Below the pieces are notes generated by a model. That model worked only from the letters and a program-made list of their open reading frames with translations. It was not told where the DNA came from and made no database searches. Below, piece by piece: positions 32,282 through 43,435 of a stretch of 64,000 nucleotides of DNA. Origin of the DNA: Microbotryum silenes-acaulis (Eukaryota > Basidiomycota > Microbotryomycetes > Microbotryales > Microbotryaceae); assembly GCA_003665825.1 (NCBI GenBank), contig QPFY01000004.1, positions 1,426,001 to 1,490,000 of the forward strand, in the 5' to 3' direction. The position numbers and the translations under genes were made by a program. Position 1 is the stretch's first letter, and each line of letters begins with the position of its first letter.

Positions 32282-35200
32282 CGTGGCGTGAGTTGAGTTG
32301 TTGCAGTATGGGGCACAGTAGAGAAAGGGGCGAAACCGCGTGCGGTAACGACAAGGTCCCGCCCGGTCACTGCCCCCACACCGAAACGGATCGATGCGAC
32401 GGCACGCCGATAGCGCTTGCCGTCCTGAGACCTACGGCTCGGTTCTCGGTAGAATGGGGCGAGCGCCGAGCGTTTAGCACTGCACGAAGCTTCTTCAACA
32501 TGGCCTTTAAGGCCTCTTGATCACTTATCTGACACTTTGATGGCATATACTCGTGTCCTGTGATCGTTAGGCATTGGCGGGCATTCATCGTTACAATTGC
32601 CAATCTGAACTTGCTCCCGCCGTCACGTGACCAGTGCGGCATCCGCCCTGCCTTCAAGGTCGTCTAACATAGAGTCTGTCCGGCTGCTAAAACACCTTTA
32701 CGAAAATCTCTCTTGGTGACAATGGTGGGAGGGCCCACTCATACATGTTCTCTACCGTATTCGAACAGTGCGGACCACCATCTCTTACATCTGAAACATG
32801 GCGCTTCGATCGCCGACAAAGATCTCGCCGCCCGAGGCGCCCGAAGCCGCTCGAAGGACGGTGAAATTGCGTAGATCGAGAATGTCTAGTTCCACTATAC
32901 TTTGGAGACCTCAAGTACTGGTATTTTTTTGAGTCTATGCTTTAGCGAAACTGACTGAAATCAAATTCGAAAGAGGACACGACGCGCCGCACCGGGAAAA
33001 CTTGTTGAGGCTGCCCAACTCGCACCGAAAAGTAGCCGAACAGTCCGCCCTAACTCACTTGCCGGTTCTTCTTCTCCCGTATGAGATTTTGAATCTGGTA
33101 AAAGTGCCTCATTTTCCAATTTGGCTGAGGGAATCTCGTATGGGTCGTCGTAGGCTTCCCGGCCGGACACGCTCTAAATCTTGGCACCCGCTCAAAGACT
33201 GGGGACAGGCGCTCCCCACTGAGTGTACTACAACCTGAGCATAACGAATTGAGCTGGGTGCTAGGACTCGTAAGAGGACTCAAATGAGGAGAACGGGCGT
33301 CCTATTTCTCGAGTCTGTGTGCTCGAATTAATCCTTCGCGACGCCCGACTTTGGAGTTGTGGGCAGGGGAGAGTTTCCAAGAACCCCCGAACCGAAAATC
33401 GCGATGCCGCAGACCGAAGAAACAGTGCACCGGCGTTTTCAGTGCGCGCTTGAGCTACTTTATTGAAGATTTCGAGGTGAATCACCTACTTCCACACCAG
33501 CTCACGGGGAGCCGGATACTGAAGCTCAGGAAGAGGCGAGTCCGGAGCAGTGGCAGCCTCCGCCGTGTCAGAACCCAATCACATCTGATTGCCTCCTAAA
33601 CATCTTCCTTCTCATACCATCTGCCTTTTAGCCTATCTGTCTTAGTTTGCCTGATCCCACGCCTGGTTGAGCCTCGATAGATCGGATGGAGCCGCGCGCC
33701 TCACTGGCGCTCGTCTCTCTTCCTGCTCCATCCATCTATTGTCCTCAATCTTGCGATCGTACTCAACCCCTTGAGTCGGGATCCAGACCTCCGCAGGTCT
33801 AAAACGCCGGGCCCAGGGGCTCTCTTTGCATGGCCCCTGCGCTCAAGACAAAGAGTGAGCAGAACATCCGCTCCCGCCGCCCGGCAAGGTCTAGCTATAG
33901 CTTGTCTAGTCTTTGTGCTGTCATGGTGACCGACTTGGTCACTTGCACGCATACTATAGCGCCAGCACCCGATCTGTTTGGTACCTCTCCGAGAAACTAA
34001 ATGTTAAAAAGTCACCTCACGTCTCATAATAATGTCGACGACCCTCCAAAACTTCAAGACCAAGGAAAGGCGAGGCAACTTCGATCTTACGACCGACGGT
34101 TTAAACATTCGGAGTACAAGAACGGCCGTCCGTGCACTTCGGCACGAGCAGCCGTCACCAAGTTGAAGAAAACGTCTTTTCACAGACACGAGGAAAAATG
34201 GAAGTACATGACATTATTTACAATATCAGAAAAATCGGATACCGAGAATTTTACCCTATGATACTGGTCTACTGGGAACGCGATTGCGAGCTTGTCTTCC
34301 AGCAGAAACGCATTGTGTGGGACCCCTTTCCGAGATCGACACCGCAAGCCTAGCGCAGCCCCTTTTTGATGGCAGGTTCGAGTAGTGCCGCACGCGCTGC
34401 TCGGAGGGCAATGACACGATCCTCGCTGGGATACTAGCAGATCCGAACTTCCCTTTGCGCACGTATCGGATTCAGCTCAATTCGAGCACTTCTCACTACT
34501 GGTCTTGTAGTACCAAGGCCCTGCGTCTCATCAGTACCGTAGGAAGGCGTGTTCGCGCTCGGGCCGACAAGAAAATTGCTTCCCGTAGCGATTTCTCTAT
34601 TCCCTTGAAAGTCTATTTGTGTTTGACCGATGCCCTACCGACCTACCGTTCCGCCCTACGTACGTTCGAAGATCCTACGCTCTCCGCCCGCATTTTCATA
34701 TCACACCCACAGCTAGATAGATAGAATCGAAACCGAAGGCTCTCCCGCGACCTGCGTCATGGCCCGTGGTGAAAGCCGTGCCGCGACCGATCCTGCGCAC
34801 AGTGCGAACACTGCGGTCGAACAGGGTTCTTCGCGGCGCGGCCAGCTGCCGTTGCCGACCTTTTTGGGGGACCGTTCGCCAACGTTCCCCGCTCGGGGTC
34901 GTTCTTCCGATTCAATTGAATGCTGTGCTGATCAACAACCTACCCCATGATCTCCCGAGGAAGAGGAAATAATCTGCATTGAGCTGTACAGGGGATACAA
35001 CAATTTTTGATATTTGATGTCACGTCCGTGATTGTCGCTGATCTCGCTTCAGGTATCCCGATGACGTCGATGACGTGGGCACTTTAAAACCCAGCCCGTA
35101 CCTACGTCGGCCTGCGCTGTGTGCGCAAAAAGGACGGGTCGTCGGATTTTGTCCCGGACGCGCTCGAGGACGAGGAGGTTTGACAAAACTCAAAAACGGG

Positions 35201-35723
35201 GGTGGTTCACCGCCTGATCTCGCAAAAAAAGCACTAAAACCTTTTTCGCACCGCGGCCAACGCCTGCGACTGCCGCCTCGGGCTCTGAGACCGTCTTTAG
35301 TACTTACTCGCCCGCTCACTGGCGTCGATTCCGCCCCTCGATCAATGTGCTCGTCGCCGGTCGTCGTTGACGTTCTTTGAACGGGTACCATCTCTTGCAT
35401 CTTGCACCTCTCCCACCGTCCGCTCAATCACCCGAGGATACATCGATTCGTGCCAGTGGCAATTGAATACCTGGTAAGCCTTCGTTCATGCTCTACATCA
35501 CCGTATCAAGGGTGACTTTCTTCGAGCGAGATCGGAGAATCCCGTGATAATGTGCCGTGGAGGGCTCACGCTGATTCTCCTTCGGCGATCTCAATCCTTG
35601 GCCCCTGCTTACTCCACAGACGTCGGCGTCGCAGAAGCCACCGCCGGTAACCAAGCTCGACCTTGACCTGTTCACACCGCGTTCTATTGCTCGTTCAGCA
35701 CAGCCAATTTATTTGGACCTAAA
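32282..35723. other. 3.4 kb region without a confident gene
   Basis: Divergent spacer between the aminotransferase (minus) and a hypothetical gene (plus). A few short frames look mildly coding: minus strand around 32961-33250, where two introns with GT-AG ends can be imagined, and plus strand 34759-34950. Neither extends to a recognisable protein. AGATAGATAG near 34715 and T-rich leader sequence near 35690 are the only other features. It may contain degraded repeats or non-coding transcripts. Confidence 0.4.
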
Positions 35724-36548
35724 ATGGCTAGCGTTTTGCACCTCCCTCCCAGCCCTTCTGCCACGAGCTGCAATAACAAATGGACGGGTAGCCCCCGTCA
35801 TCGGTCAGGCACGACCTCGACGCTCCCGCGGCCGGGCTTGCGACGCAACACCTCGACCTCGAGCATCATCCTCAGCCCTGTCCTTCGCTTCAGTCCGAAC
35901 TCGATTTTCATCCCCTCGCCTTCCGAGTCGATCTTTAACTTGGGAGAAGCGTCATATGTCGACCATTCGAACGTCTCACCTACCGCCCCTGTCGCTTCGA
36001 GTGCCGGCAGCGGGAGCCAGGAGTCGCGATGCTCCTTTGCGCCCGACACGAAACCGCAGAGGCCGACGATCATCACCAAATCGCCCAAGTCAACCGAATT
36101 TGTCCCTCTCAACGAAAACCCTGCACAAAGTGAGCGGTCTCAGAGGATCCCGACAACCGTATCACCGACGTCAGCCACGAGCCCGACCGCAGGGGGCTCC
36201 TTGCTCGCCCGACGACGATCGTCCGTCGCGAGCGGGAAGCGCCCCGACATCTTTGCGCTGTCGGATCTGAAGATCTCCCCACCTCTCGAACAAGTTCTCG
36301 ATGACACCGTCCCCTTCAAAGTCATCGGAATGGCTTCCGCAGCGGTCACGCCGAGTAAAGAAGATCTAGGTTTGGCCAAAACGCCGACGCTCGTCGTCAA
36401 GAGTTTCCGCCCTACGAAATCGTTCGTCCCGACGCCGTTCCCGGAGAAGAGGCAGTTTATCAGCGATGACGAAGGTGATTCGGATCGCGAGGGTGAAGAG
36501 CTAGAAGAACGAGAAGACGGCAAGGTGGGCGATGTTGCTGAGACCTAG
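35724..36548 (+). CDS. Hypothetical Ser/Pro-rich protein
   Basis: Single uninterrupted exon, 274 residues, starting MASVLHLPPSPSATS just after ACCTAAA. Not recognised. Most of it is disordered: Ser, Pro and Thr make up much of the first 160 residues, with several SP sites and short conserved-looking pieces such as SIILSPVLRFSPNSIFIPSP, FALSDLKISPPLEQVLDD and TPTLVVKSFRPTKSFVPTPF, ending in a Glu/Asp-rich tail (SDDEGDSDREGEELEERED). Absence of introns is unusual in this window. The pattern suits a regulatory or scaffold protein controlled by phosphorylation, but that is inference. It converges on BNA1. Confidence 0.65.
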   Translation: MASVLHLPPSPSATSCNNKWTGSPRHRSGTTSTLPRPGLRRNTSTSSIILSPVLRFSPNSIFIPSPSESIFNLGEASYVDHSNVSPTAPVASSAGSGSQESRCSFAPDTKPQRPTIITKSPKSTEFVPLNENPAQSERSQRIPTTVSPTSATSPTAGGSLLARRRSSVASGKRPDIFALSDLKISPPLEQVLDDTVPFKVIGMASAAVTPSKEDLGLAKTPTLVVKSFRPTKSFVPTPFPEKRQFISDDEGDSDREGEELEEREDGKVGDVAET

Positions 36549-36899
36549 GCATCCAGTGCACCATCGTCATCGGCGCTGTGCGCCTTGAACACCTTCCCTC
36601 TTGCATCATCTGCTTCACTTGATTCCCCATGAGCGCTTGTTTCTTGTTTCTGCTTCCGAGTCCATCTTGTTCACATTCTCTCGCACCACTTCTTTCGTCG
36701 TACCCCCTAGTCTCGCACTGCATTATCCCTCGTATTTTTTTTTGAACCACTGATGTAATCAATTTTGCAAAAACCTAAGGGCACACGACAAGACGAGGGA
36801 AGATGATAAGGAATAAGTTGAGGAGGAAAGTTGGTATAGGTGCACGCGGATGTTACGCGATTAATGATAAAAATACGACCAATGTGCGCGGATCTAACA
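36549..36899. other. Convergent intergenic region
   Basis: 350 bp between two stops; T-rich and A-rich tracts near 36738-36775 probably belong to 3' ends. No gene seen. Confidence 0.4.
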
Positions 36900-38010
36900 T
36901 CACTTCGCCGGTGCTTCCTTGCCACACTCGCCGCAGTTGCGTAGTGAGGGAGTCGTCATCCATTCCTACACAGATCAAGTAGATCTGTCAGTGTGCTTAC
37001 AGCTTCAATCTCTCTCTTCTCTGCGCGAGACTGACCTCTATAATGGGCTTGAGCTGTGTGCCGAGATCGGTACAGTGGAACGTGACTTCTCGAATCTGGG
37101 TCAAGGTTTCGTGGGCAGGATTGTCGCAGTACCATCGCAGGCGGTCTGAAGGTGCGATAGAGGGTCAGCTTGGGGCTGATACGGTGTGATCATCCGGCCG
37201 TAGACTCGCCTACTGTGACCTCGGGCCGAACCTGCTCGAGCACGATCCCGACCGTGTCGGCATATCGACACGGGTTGTGCGGTGTGTTGGCTGTCAAGTT
37301 GGAGGCGATGTCAGCAACCACATCACGACGAACCTGACACCAACCTCGCCTGAACCTACCTGGTAACAAGAACATCTCCCCCTCCCCAATCTCAATATCA
37401 CGCATCGTCCCCCCCTGGACCTGATACGCCTGTAGTCCCTCCGGGGTGGGGTGTCGGTCGGTCGATCGTGTGGTGCCCTCGACGATCTTGAGTGTCATCG
37501 GACCCTTGACTTGATAGAACCATTCCTCTGTCTCGTTGATGTGGTAGTCTGTGGAGTCGTGCCAATAAATTGGGTCAGCCGGAATGTCTCGATAAACTCC
37601 GCGGCTGCGACTGCTGTTGGAAGAGTCGATCGATTCGGCTGCAGCTGCGATTCCCGAATGGAATGGTGGGACGCGCCGATGGCAATGCGCCGTGTGTCGA
37701 AACCGTGGTAGGTCGGGTGGTGTACGGCGAGATGGACCTCCAGAAAAAGTACATTGACGGCTCACCGTTTCGTGCATTCGGTCCTCCCACGACCATAACG
37801 GTCACATCACCCCCATCGTATCTGTATCGAGCGAGAGCACGCCACGGAGTTGGTCAGTTTCGTCGCGCTTCGCGCTACGCCCCGGCCAAGCGCCGACCCG
37901 AGCTTAGAGGCGTGCAGTACTGACAAGCAGTAGTTGTTGACCGGTGGCTTGAGTCGATCCCCATTCTCCTCGACCCATTTGGTAAAGTTGATCGGCTTCA
38001 ACGAGGGCAT
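36900..38010 (-). CDS. BNA1: 3-hydroxyanthranilate 3,4-dioxygenase
   Basis: Iron-dependent cupin enzyme of the kynurenine route to NAD, opening the ring of 3-hydroxyanthranilate toward quinolinate. Multi-exon, close to 200 residues. It starts [20 protein letters not shown] and [20 protein letters not shown]. It continues [20 protein letters not shown] (the His and Glu iron ligands), [25 protein letters not shown], and [20 protein letters not shown] with the second His ligand. The C-terminal exon adds [33 protein letters not shown] and a tail [12 protein letters not shown] with a CxxC pair, as in those family members that carry a C-terminal rubredoxin-like site. Substrate residues are in place. 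Divergent from the coiled-coil gene at 38311. Confidence 0.92.
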
Positions 38011-38310
38011 CGATCGGTGCGCGACTGAGCTTGGTGGAGCTGGGAGTAGTCGATCGGTCCAGTCCTCTGTTGAGGCAAAGCGTCAAAAGAGCGGATCGGG
38101 CACTGGCGCGGAGAATGGTCCGAACTGGTCCGAGCGGCGCGCGGCGTGAATTTGTCATGCACCGTCCACGCTGTCTCCTGAGCGCCTCGGGCTCGGACAA
38201 GGCGGAAGCCGGCCGCCGAGCGACCTCCCAAGAAGCCAGACCTCGTGCGACGTGGCTCTCTGTCACGCAGCCTCGCTCATCAAGCTCTGTACCATCGCTC
38301 ACCAACCGAT

Positions 38311-39355
38311 ATGTCGTTTACAAGCACCTTGCACTCGCTATCACAGCCGCCATCGCAGTGCTGGCAGTCGGGCCCGTCCCAGTCCCAGCCACAACCCTCA
38401 GCCCCGACCGCCGCTCGATCAAATCTCCGACGAGCATCTCGAATCGGCCAGGGTAGACCCCTGAGCACCGGTTCCAACAGCTTTGGTTCTGTTACAGGCG
38501 GTACCACTTCGACACCTCTCGATCGAGCTCGGTTGCTAGTGCAGGTCGAAAAGCTCGGCATCGAACTGGAGGCGATCAAGGACCTGCTCGCCCCGGACTC
38601 CCCCTTGTCTCAAGTACCCCAAAAGCTTCAGGCATTGCAAGAGCAGGTCGCGCAGTTCTTCGGGCCTCAATCGCTTCAGGCTACTCAAGGTCGGTTTGGT
38701 GACATTGTACGGGAAGGAGGAATTAACTGTGCGAATATTACCAAGGTCAACAGATGTCCTTTCGGACCGATTCAACGCTTCGGTCCAAGCTTCGATCAAC
38801 TCGGTCGGTCAAGATATTTTGCGCTCTCTCCATGAGCTGGGCCAAACCCAACGGCAGTACATCGATACAAAGTTTGACGAGCTTGCGAAGCGTGGGACTG
38901 CTCGGATGGAGGTACTTCTTCAACGAGTGTCGGAGCTGAGTTACAAGCTGGATCGGATGACCGCTGTCGAGAGTGAGGCCTCCCACAAGGTGCAACAAGG
39001 AGTCAATCAGCTCCGGGAGGAGAGGGAAGGGTGGTTCGAAAGGCGCTCAGAACATGGATTTGGTTACGAGGTGGAGTTGGCGGAGCAGGCGAGTCCAGCG
39101 TACCAAGATTCCAGTGTCGCGCAGGTGGACAATTCGTCGTCTTCAATAACAGCCCAAGCTGCTTCGAAGGAACCTCCAGCGGCCGAGCGGAGACAAAACG
39201 CTTGCTCTCGCAGGAATGATTGTACAGAAATCGCATCCAAGCATGAAGTCAGCGAAAATCACCGTTCCACTCCCCACAAGAAATGCCAAGCGAACAAGCG
39301 GAGCATCAACCAGGATGAGGAGGGCAACGTTTTACTATTGTTTGAGAGAGCATGA
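38311..39355 (+). CDS. Hypothetical coiled-coil protein
   Basis: Two exons (38311-38689 and 38754-39355, 64-nt intron with GTCGGT donor) give 326 residues starting MSFTSTLHSLSQPPSQ. I do not recognise it. After a Ser/Gln/Pro-rich first 75 residues come helices with heptad-like spacing: RARLLVQVEKLGIELEAIKD, QVPQKLQALQEQVAQFF, and in exon 2 DVLSDRFNASVQASINSVGQ and ARMEVLLQRVSELSYKLDRM, then VQQGVNQLREEREGWFERR. The C terminus is polar and basic. Spacing suggests an oligomeric rod. The ATG was chosen because upstream frame has no other ATG. It shares a 300-bp divergent promoter with BNA1, and its 3' end converges on the kinesin gene. Confidence 0.55.
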
Positions 39356-39546
39356 AGGAATTATCGGTAAACCCAATCCTCTCGACGATCCATCAATTCT
39401 AGAGCCCGGTACAGATCTGGGGCAGGTCCGGGAGTATTGCACAAGTAGTAATGTCAGTTTCACAAGTAGAGTCAGAATCACGAAGCAAGAAGAATATGTC
39501 GGAAAAATTATGCCTCCGAGAGCTGAACGCTGTCGATGACGAACTG

Positions 39547-42500
39547 CTAGCGTTTAAGTGATCGAATGCTAGCCGCAATCGAGGTCTTCGCTACAGGGGT
39601 CTTGGGCGCCAGAGAGTCGGCGATCGCATCGAGGTCGTCGACGTCCTTAAACCGAGACGAGCTACTCCCACCGAGATTGCGCTTGTTCTTGACGGACTTC
39701 ATCGGCGAGCCGAGAACAACATCGTCATTCTCGTCCTGTTCTGTGTAGTTGATTGAAGCGATGCTGCTTACGCGCTCCTTTGCTGGTGTCTTGAGCACGG
39801 ACTTGGTCGCCACGTCGATGACGACCTCTTCTTCGAAATCAGGCAAGACAGGCTGCGAGCGTTCGACCATCGGAGCTCGCATTTTCGCGGGTGTACTGGA
39901 GTTGAGTGAAGCGCGTGCCATGGAAGTGCGTGCCGTGGATGCGCGCCCGGTGGATCTGCGCGGTACGGGAATAATCTCGTCTTCGTCCTCCGACTCTGAC
40001 GAAGCTTCCTCATATTCATCTGAGGCGTCGTCTTCTTCGACCTCCTCATCGTCCTCATCGTCTTCATCTTCATCGTCCTCTTCATCCTCATCTTCTTCCT
40101 CTTCCTCCTCGCGTCCCTCCTCATCGCGTTCGGCGTCCAAGGTAGCAGTCACGACCGAGTGACCTAGAGGCGACCGAATGTCAACCGTCGTCGATCGAGC
40201 AGCAAGCGGAGAAGGCGAAGGCGACGGTGAGGGCGACGCAGGTGTTCGACGCCCTGACCCCGGACCACTCAACAGCATTTTTTCGACCGTATTCGCCGCA
40301 CCCCGACTATCCTCCGAGACCATGCTCTCATCCTCATCCGAGTCATCGTACGTCGTCGAAGGCGTGCCGACTTCATTCTGCTGATGTTTGACTGGTGTAG
40401 GCACTCGAGCACTAGCGGCGTTGAGTCGGGTCAGGATGTCGAGCTTGGCATTGAGCATCGTCTCGGCCTCTTCTGCCTCCTCGCGCAAGCGTTCCTCGTA
40501 GGTTCTTTCCATCTCGATCATCTTGGCTTCGTACTCTTGAACGACGCGGGCACGAACTTGGGATTCGACCATCATCGAGTTCATTTGCGATTCGAAGAGC
40601 TACAAAGTGGCAAAGTAGGGTTAGACATTTGCTCCTGCAGTGTCCCGCACAATTGTAAGCGCGAACTCACAGCTTTCCTCAATGTGCTCAGCTCATCCAA
40701 CAGCGCATTGACAAACTCGTCCTCTTCCTCATCTTCCGCTTCCTCTTCCTCTTCCTCGTAGATCACATCCTCCTCCTCCGCACCTTCGTACATCGAAACG
40801 CGCACAATACGGGGCTCTTTCTGCTGTGGAGTCGATGCCACCGTTGTTGAAGGTACGGCTACGGGCTTGTCGTTCTTGATCGTCATCACGCCCTTGGCTA
40901 CGGCGGAGAACTTCATCACATGCGAGTTTTCGTCAAAGCTCGTTTCATAGGGGTTGACGTTGACAATCATCACCTGCAGCAAAAGGCCTGTAGGGTCAGT
41001 CGAAGTATGACAGGGAGATGCGGGGCTGCTTCACTCACAGCTTTGCCATCGCCAATGAAGAAGCTTTGGAACAGCTCGGTCAGCTTGCTATGGCGGAAAG
41101 GAACCAGTGCGGGCTATGGAAATAAATTGTCGAGGTGGTGAGTGGAAGTCGAACGCGGTGGTCGTGGATCAAGAGAAGAGAACGTACCTTTCGACCCTCG
41201 CCGCGTTCTTGATTCTTTCGCAACACCTCCATACATTGTCCCAGCACCATCAACGACTTGTTGATCTGCCCTGCCTCCTTGAGTCGTTCTCCAAACGCTT
41301 GCGTGTTGTTGACGCGCTCACTCCCCGCCAAGTCAACGATGCTGAATCGACTCGTCGTCGCGGCATCAGGGTCATCTACATTCGCGTCTTTTCGGATCTT
41401 AATGATCTTGATCGTAAAGACCGAGTGGGACCTCGACGAAGCTCGATTGGCGAGGGTACTAAAGACGCGTCGATTGACTTGGCCCCGTTCGAGAAGGGCG
41501 CGAGCCTCTTCGGCACTGTGGACTCTTACCTCGCGCATGCCGTGCACGTACTTGTTGCCACCGGACTTGTCGTGTTTGAGGCTGAGCGCGTTGCGTTTCA
41601 CCGTCTGGAACCCTTTCACCATCGCTTTGGCCTTAGCACCACCGGCACTGAACAGACCCAGACCGGCTTGGAACATGTTTGACGTCACGGAGGCGGTCGA
41701 AGATGTCGATACCGATTGCGACGCAACGGGCGATTCGAGCAGGTCGTAGATCTTCTCGAGGTAGACCTCGGCGTACGAGACCCAGATCGAGTACTCAAAG
41801 TCGTCGTCGACGTTGACAATCTCGGGCAAAGCAGTCGAAGAACCAAGACCACTCGATACAGGTTTGACACCTAGCCCGGTCGGACCTTTGCTAGGGGTCC
41901 AGGTCATGGGGTGCTTTCGATCTGCCTCCGTTGACATCTCGACATCCGCGAGGCGAGAAGGTCGCAGCTGCTCGGGCATGGGAAGATGAGCTCGTGCACC
42001 GTAATAGTTTTATTCACATTTTGTTAAGACACGACTCACATTGCTGGTACTCGACTTGCCCTGCAGGCTCCTCCAGACGACGTCCATAACGCGAGGGAGG
42101 ATACCGGCCTTGTCTCCTTCTTCTCCCTGCACCGTCCACGTTTTGCCACTGCCCGTCGTTCCATACGCGAAGAGCAGACAGTTCTCGCCGTGTAAAAAGT
42201 CATGCACGAGCGGCAGGGTCGTGGCCTTGAAGAAGTCGGCCTGAGACGTCTCTACGACCGTGTCGGAAGGTGCAAACACTTTGGTGAACTTGTAGATGGA
42301 CCCGAGGGGCGCGAAAGCATGCTGAGGGGCGAGGCCAGGAGTGGTGGCCTCTTCCGAGGTGCGCAAAAGGGGACCCGAGAAGAGACTTGACGTCGAAGGG
42401 TTGAGGCGATGGTCAGCAGGGGGCGTCATGAGCACTTCGCTGTCGCTGACGACTTGAACGTAATTGGCCGACAGTGGAACTCCGGTCGGAGCGGGGCGCA

Positions 42501-43150
42501 CTCGAAGGTAGGCCTATCGACGCACCAGGAGGAGAATTAGGGAGCATGTAAGGCCTAGAGAATTTGGCTACACTGACCTTGATGGGTTCTCGTATCGGGT
42601 CGTAGCCCTCCAAGCCTCGCTTCTCGCAATCGGTGACGGCCAAAGGCGCGTGTGGGGGTTGTGCCGAAGCGACGACGGTCTGCTCTTCGACGACGCTGGG
42701 TCGGCCCGTGGGGACGCTGGAAGGGCGGCAGGTAGTAGGGGGTGCCATACTACTACGATGAACGGGAACATGTGAAATGGTCGACTGAGCCGTACTCGAC
42801 TTGGCCGGAGGGGGCTTGGAATGTGCGCCGAGACTGAAGGCCGATCGTTTCGGTTTCAACGACGGCGTCGCATTCGGTGCCGAACCAGTATCCACGACGT
42901 TGGCACGGCTGGTGCTCCACAAGGGTCGAGGAGTTGATTTGACTCCGGGTGCTGGACTTGCCCTCGCTTGAGCGGTGGTGGATGAGCCCCAGAGGCTGCC
43001 GAGCTTGCGCGGGGCGGTCGTCGACGCGCCGGTTGATGCACCGTCTACGGCCAATGATCCGCGCTTTGACGACGAAGGGATTGCGGAGGAGGTGGCAGAG
43101 GTTCCATCGTGGGTTGATGTACGCACTGTACGCGTTTGACGTGTGCTCAT
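39547..43150 (-). CDS. Kinesin-6-like motor protein
   Basis: Microtubule motor; six exons, about 1,050-1,100 residues. A Ser/Thr/Pro-rich N-terminal extension of about 190 residues (starting MSTRQTRTVRTSTHDG) precedes the motor domain, which begins VKAYLRVRPAP. Motor motifs: P-loop AYGTTGSGKTWTVQG, switch I NRASSRSHSVFTI, switch II DLAGSERVNNTQ, GQINKSLMVLGQCMEVL, FRHSKLTELFQSFFIGDGKA. A long loop-6 insertion (about 65 residues after DVVWRSL) and an expanded loop 8 are typical of kinesin-6 (KIF20/KIF23, fission yeast Klp9), proteins of the anaphase spindle midzone. After the motor come acidic tracts, a coiled coil (RARVVQEYEAKMIEMERTYE), a near-continuous Glu/Asp run, and a basic tail with SP/TP sites (VLGSPMKSVKNKR, LAPKTPVAKTS). 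Cell-division role is inferred from the family. Confidence 0.88.
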
Positions 43151-43435
43151 TGTGGAGCGATATAGACCTGGCCGGGCAGTTGGTCTGGTCAGGCGTGAGG
43201 AAGATGGGAAGGGCGAGCTCGTCGCGGCCAAGTCAGGGGCACGCCTCCCGCCAGCCAAACTAAAATAGGCAACATTCTCGCGATATATGAAGTAGGCGGA
43301 AAGTGTACGTGATCTATTACACACGGAACGAGATGCTAAGCAAGACCAACACATGCCAACACTCAAGGAGAAAATAGGCTCTTGTACAAGAATAAAGCAC
43401 ATTCATACACTCATTAGACGCGATGATTTTATTCG
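43151..43435. other. Spacer between POL1 stop and kinesin start
   Basis: About 285 bp, tandem minus-strand genes. Holds the kinesin promoter and POL1 3' end. No gene seen. Confidence 0.4.

Noticed and set aside
32961..33250. Possible small minus-strand spliced gene
   Set aside because: Two introns with GT-AG ends can be drawn, but two frames compete, the start is not an ATG in the better one, and no family is recognisable.
34759..34950. Short frame with LPLPTFLGDRSP, reminiscent of retrotransposon Gag
   Set aside because: Only 63 residues, no downstream zinc knuckle, protease or reverse transcriptase in any frame, and no flanking LTR found.
35713..36270. Overlapping 185-codon frame on the plus strand
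   Set aside because: Arg/Ser/Pro-rich shadow of the hypothetical gene at 35724-36548, whose frame is longer and ends in a plausible acidic tail.
39749..40162. Poly-serine open frame on the plus strand
   Set aside because: It is the antisense shadow of the acidic (Glu/Asp) tract of the kinesin gene.
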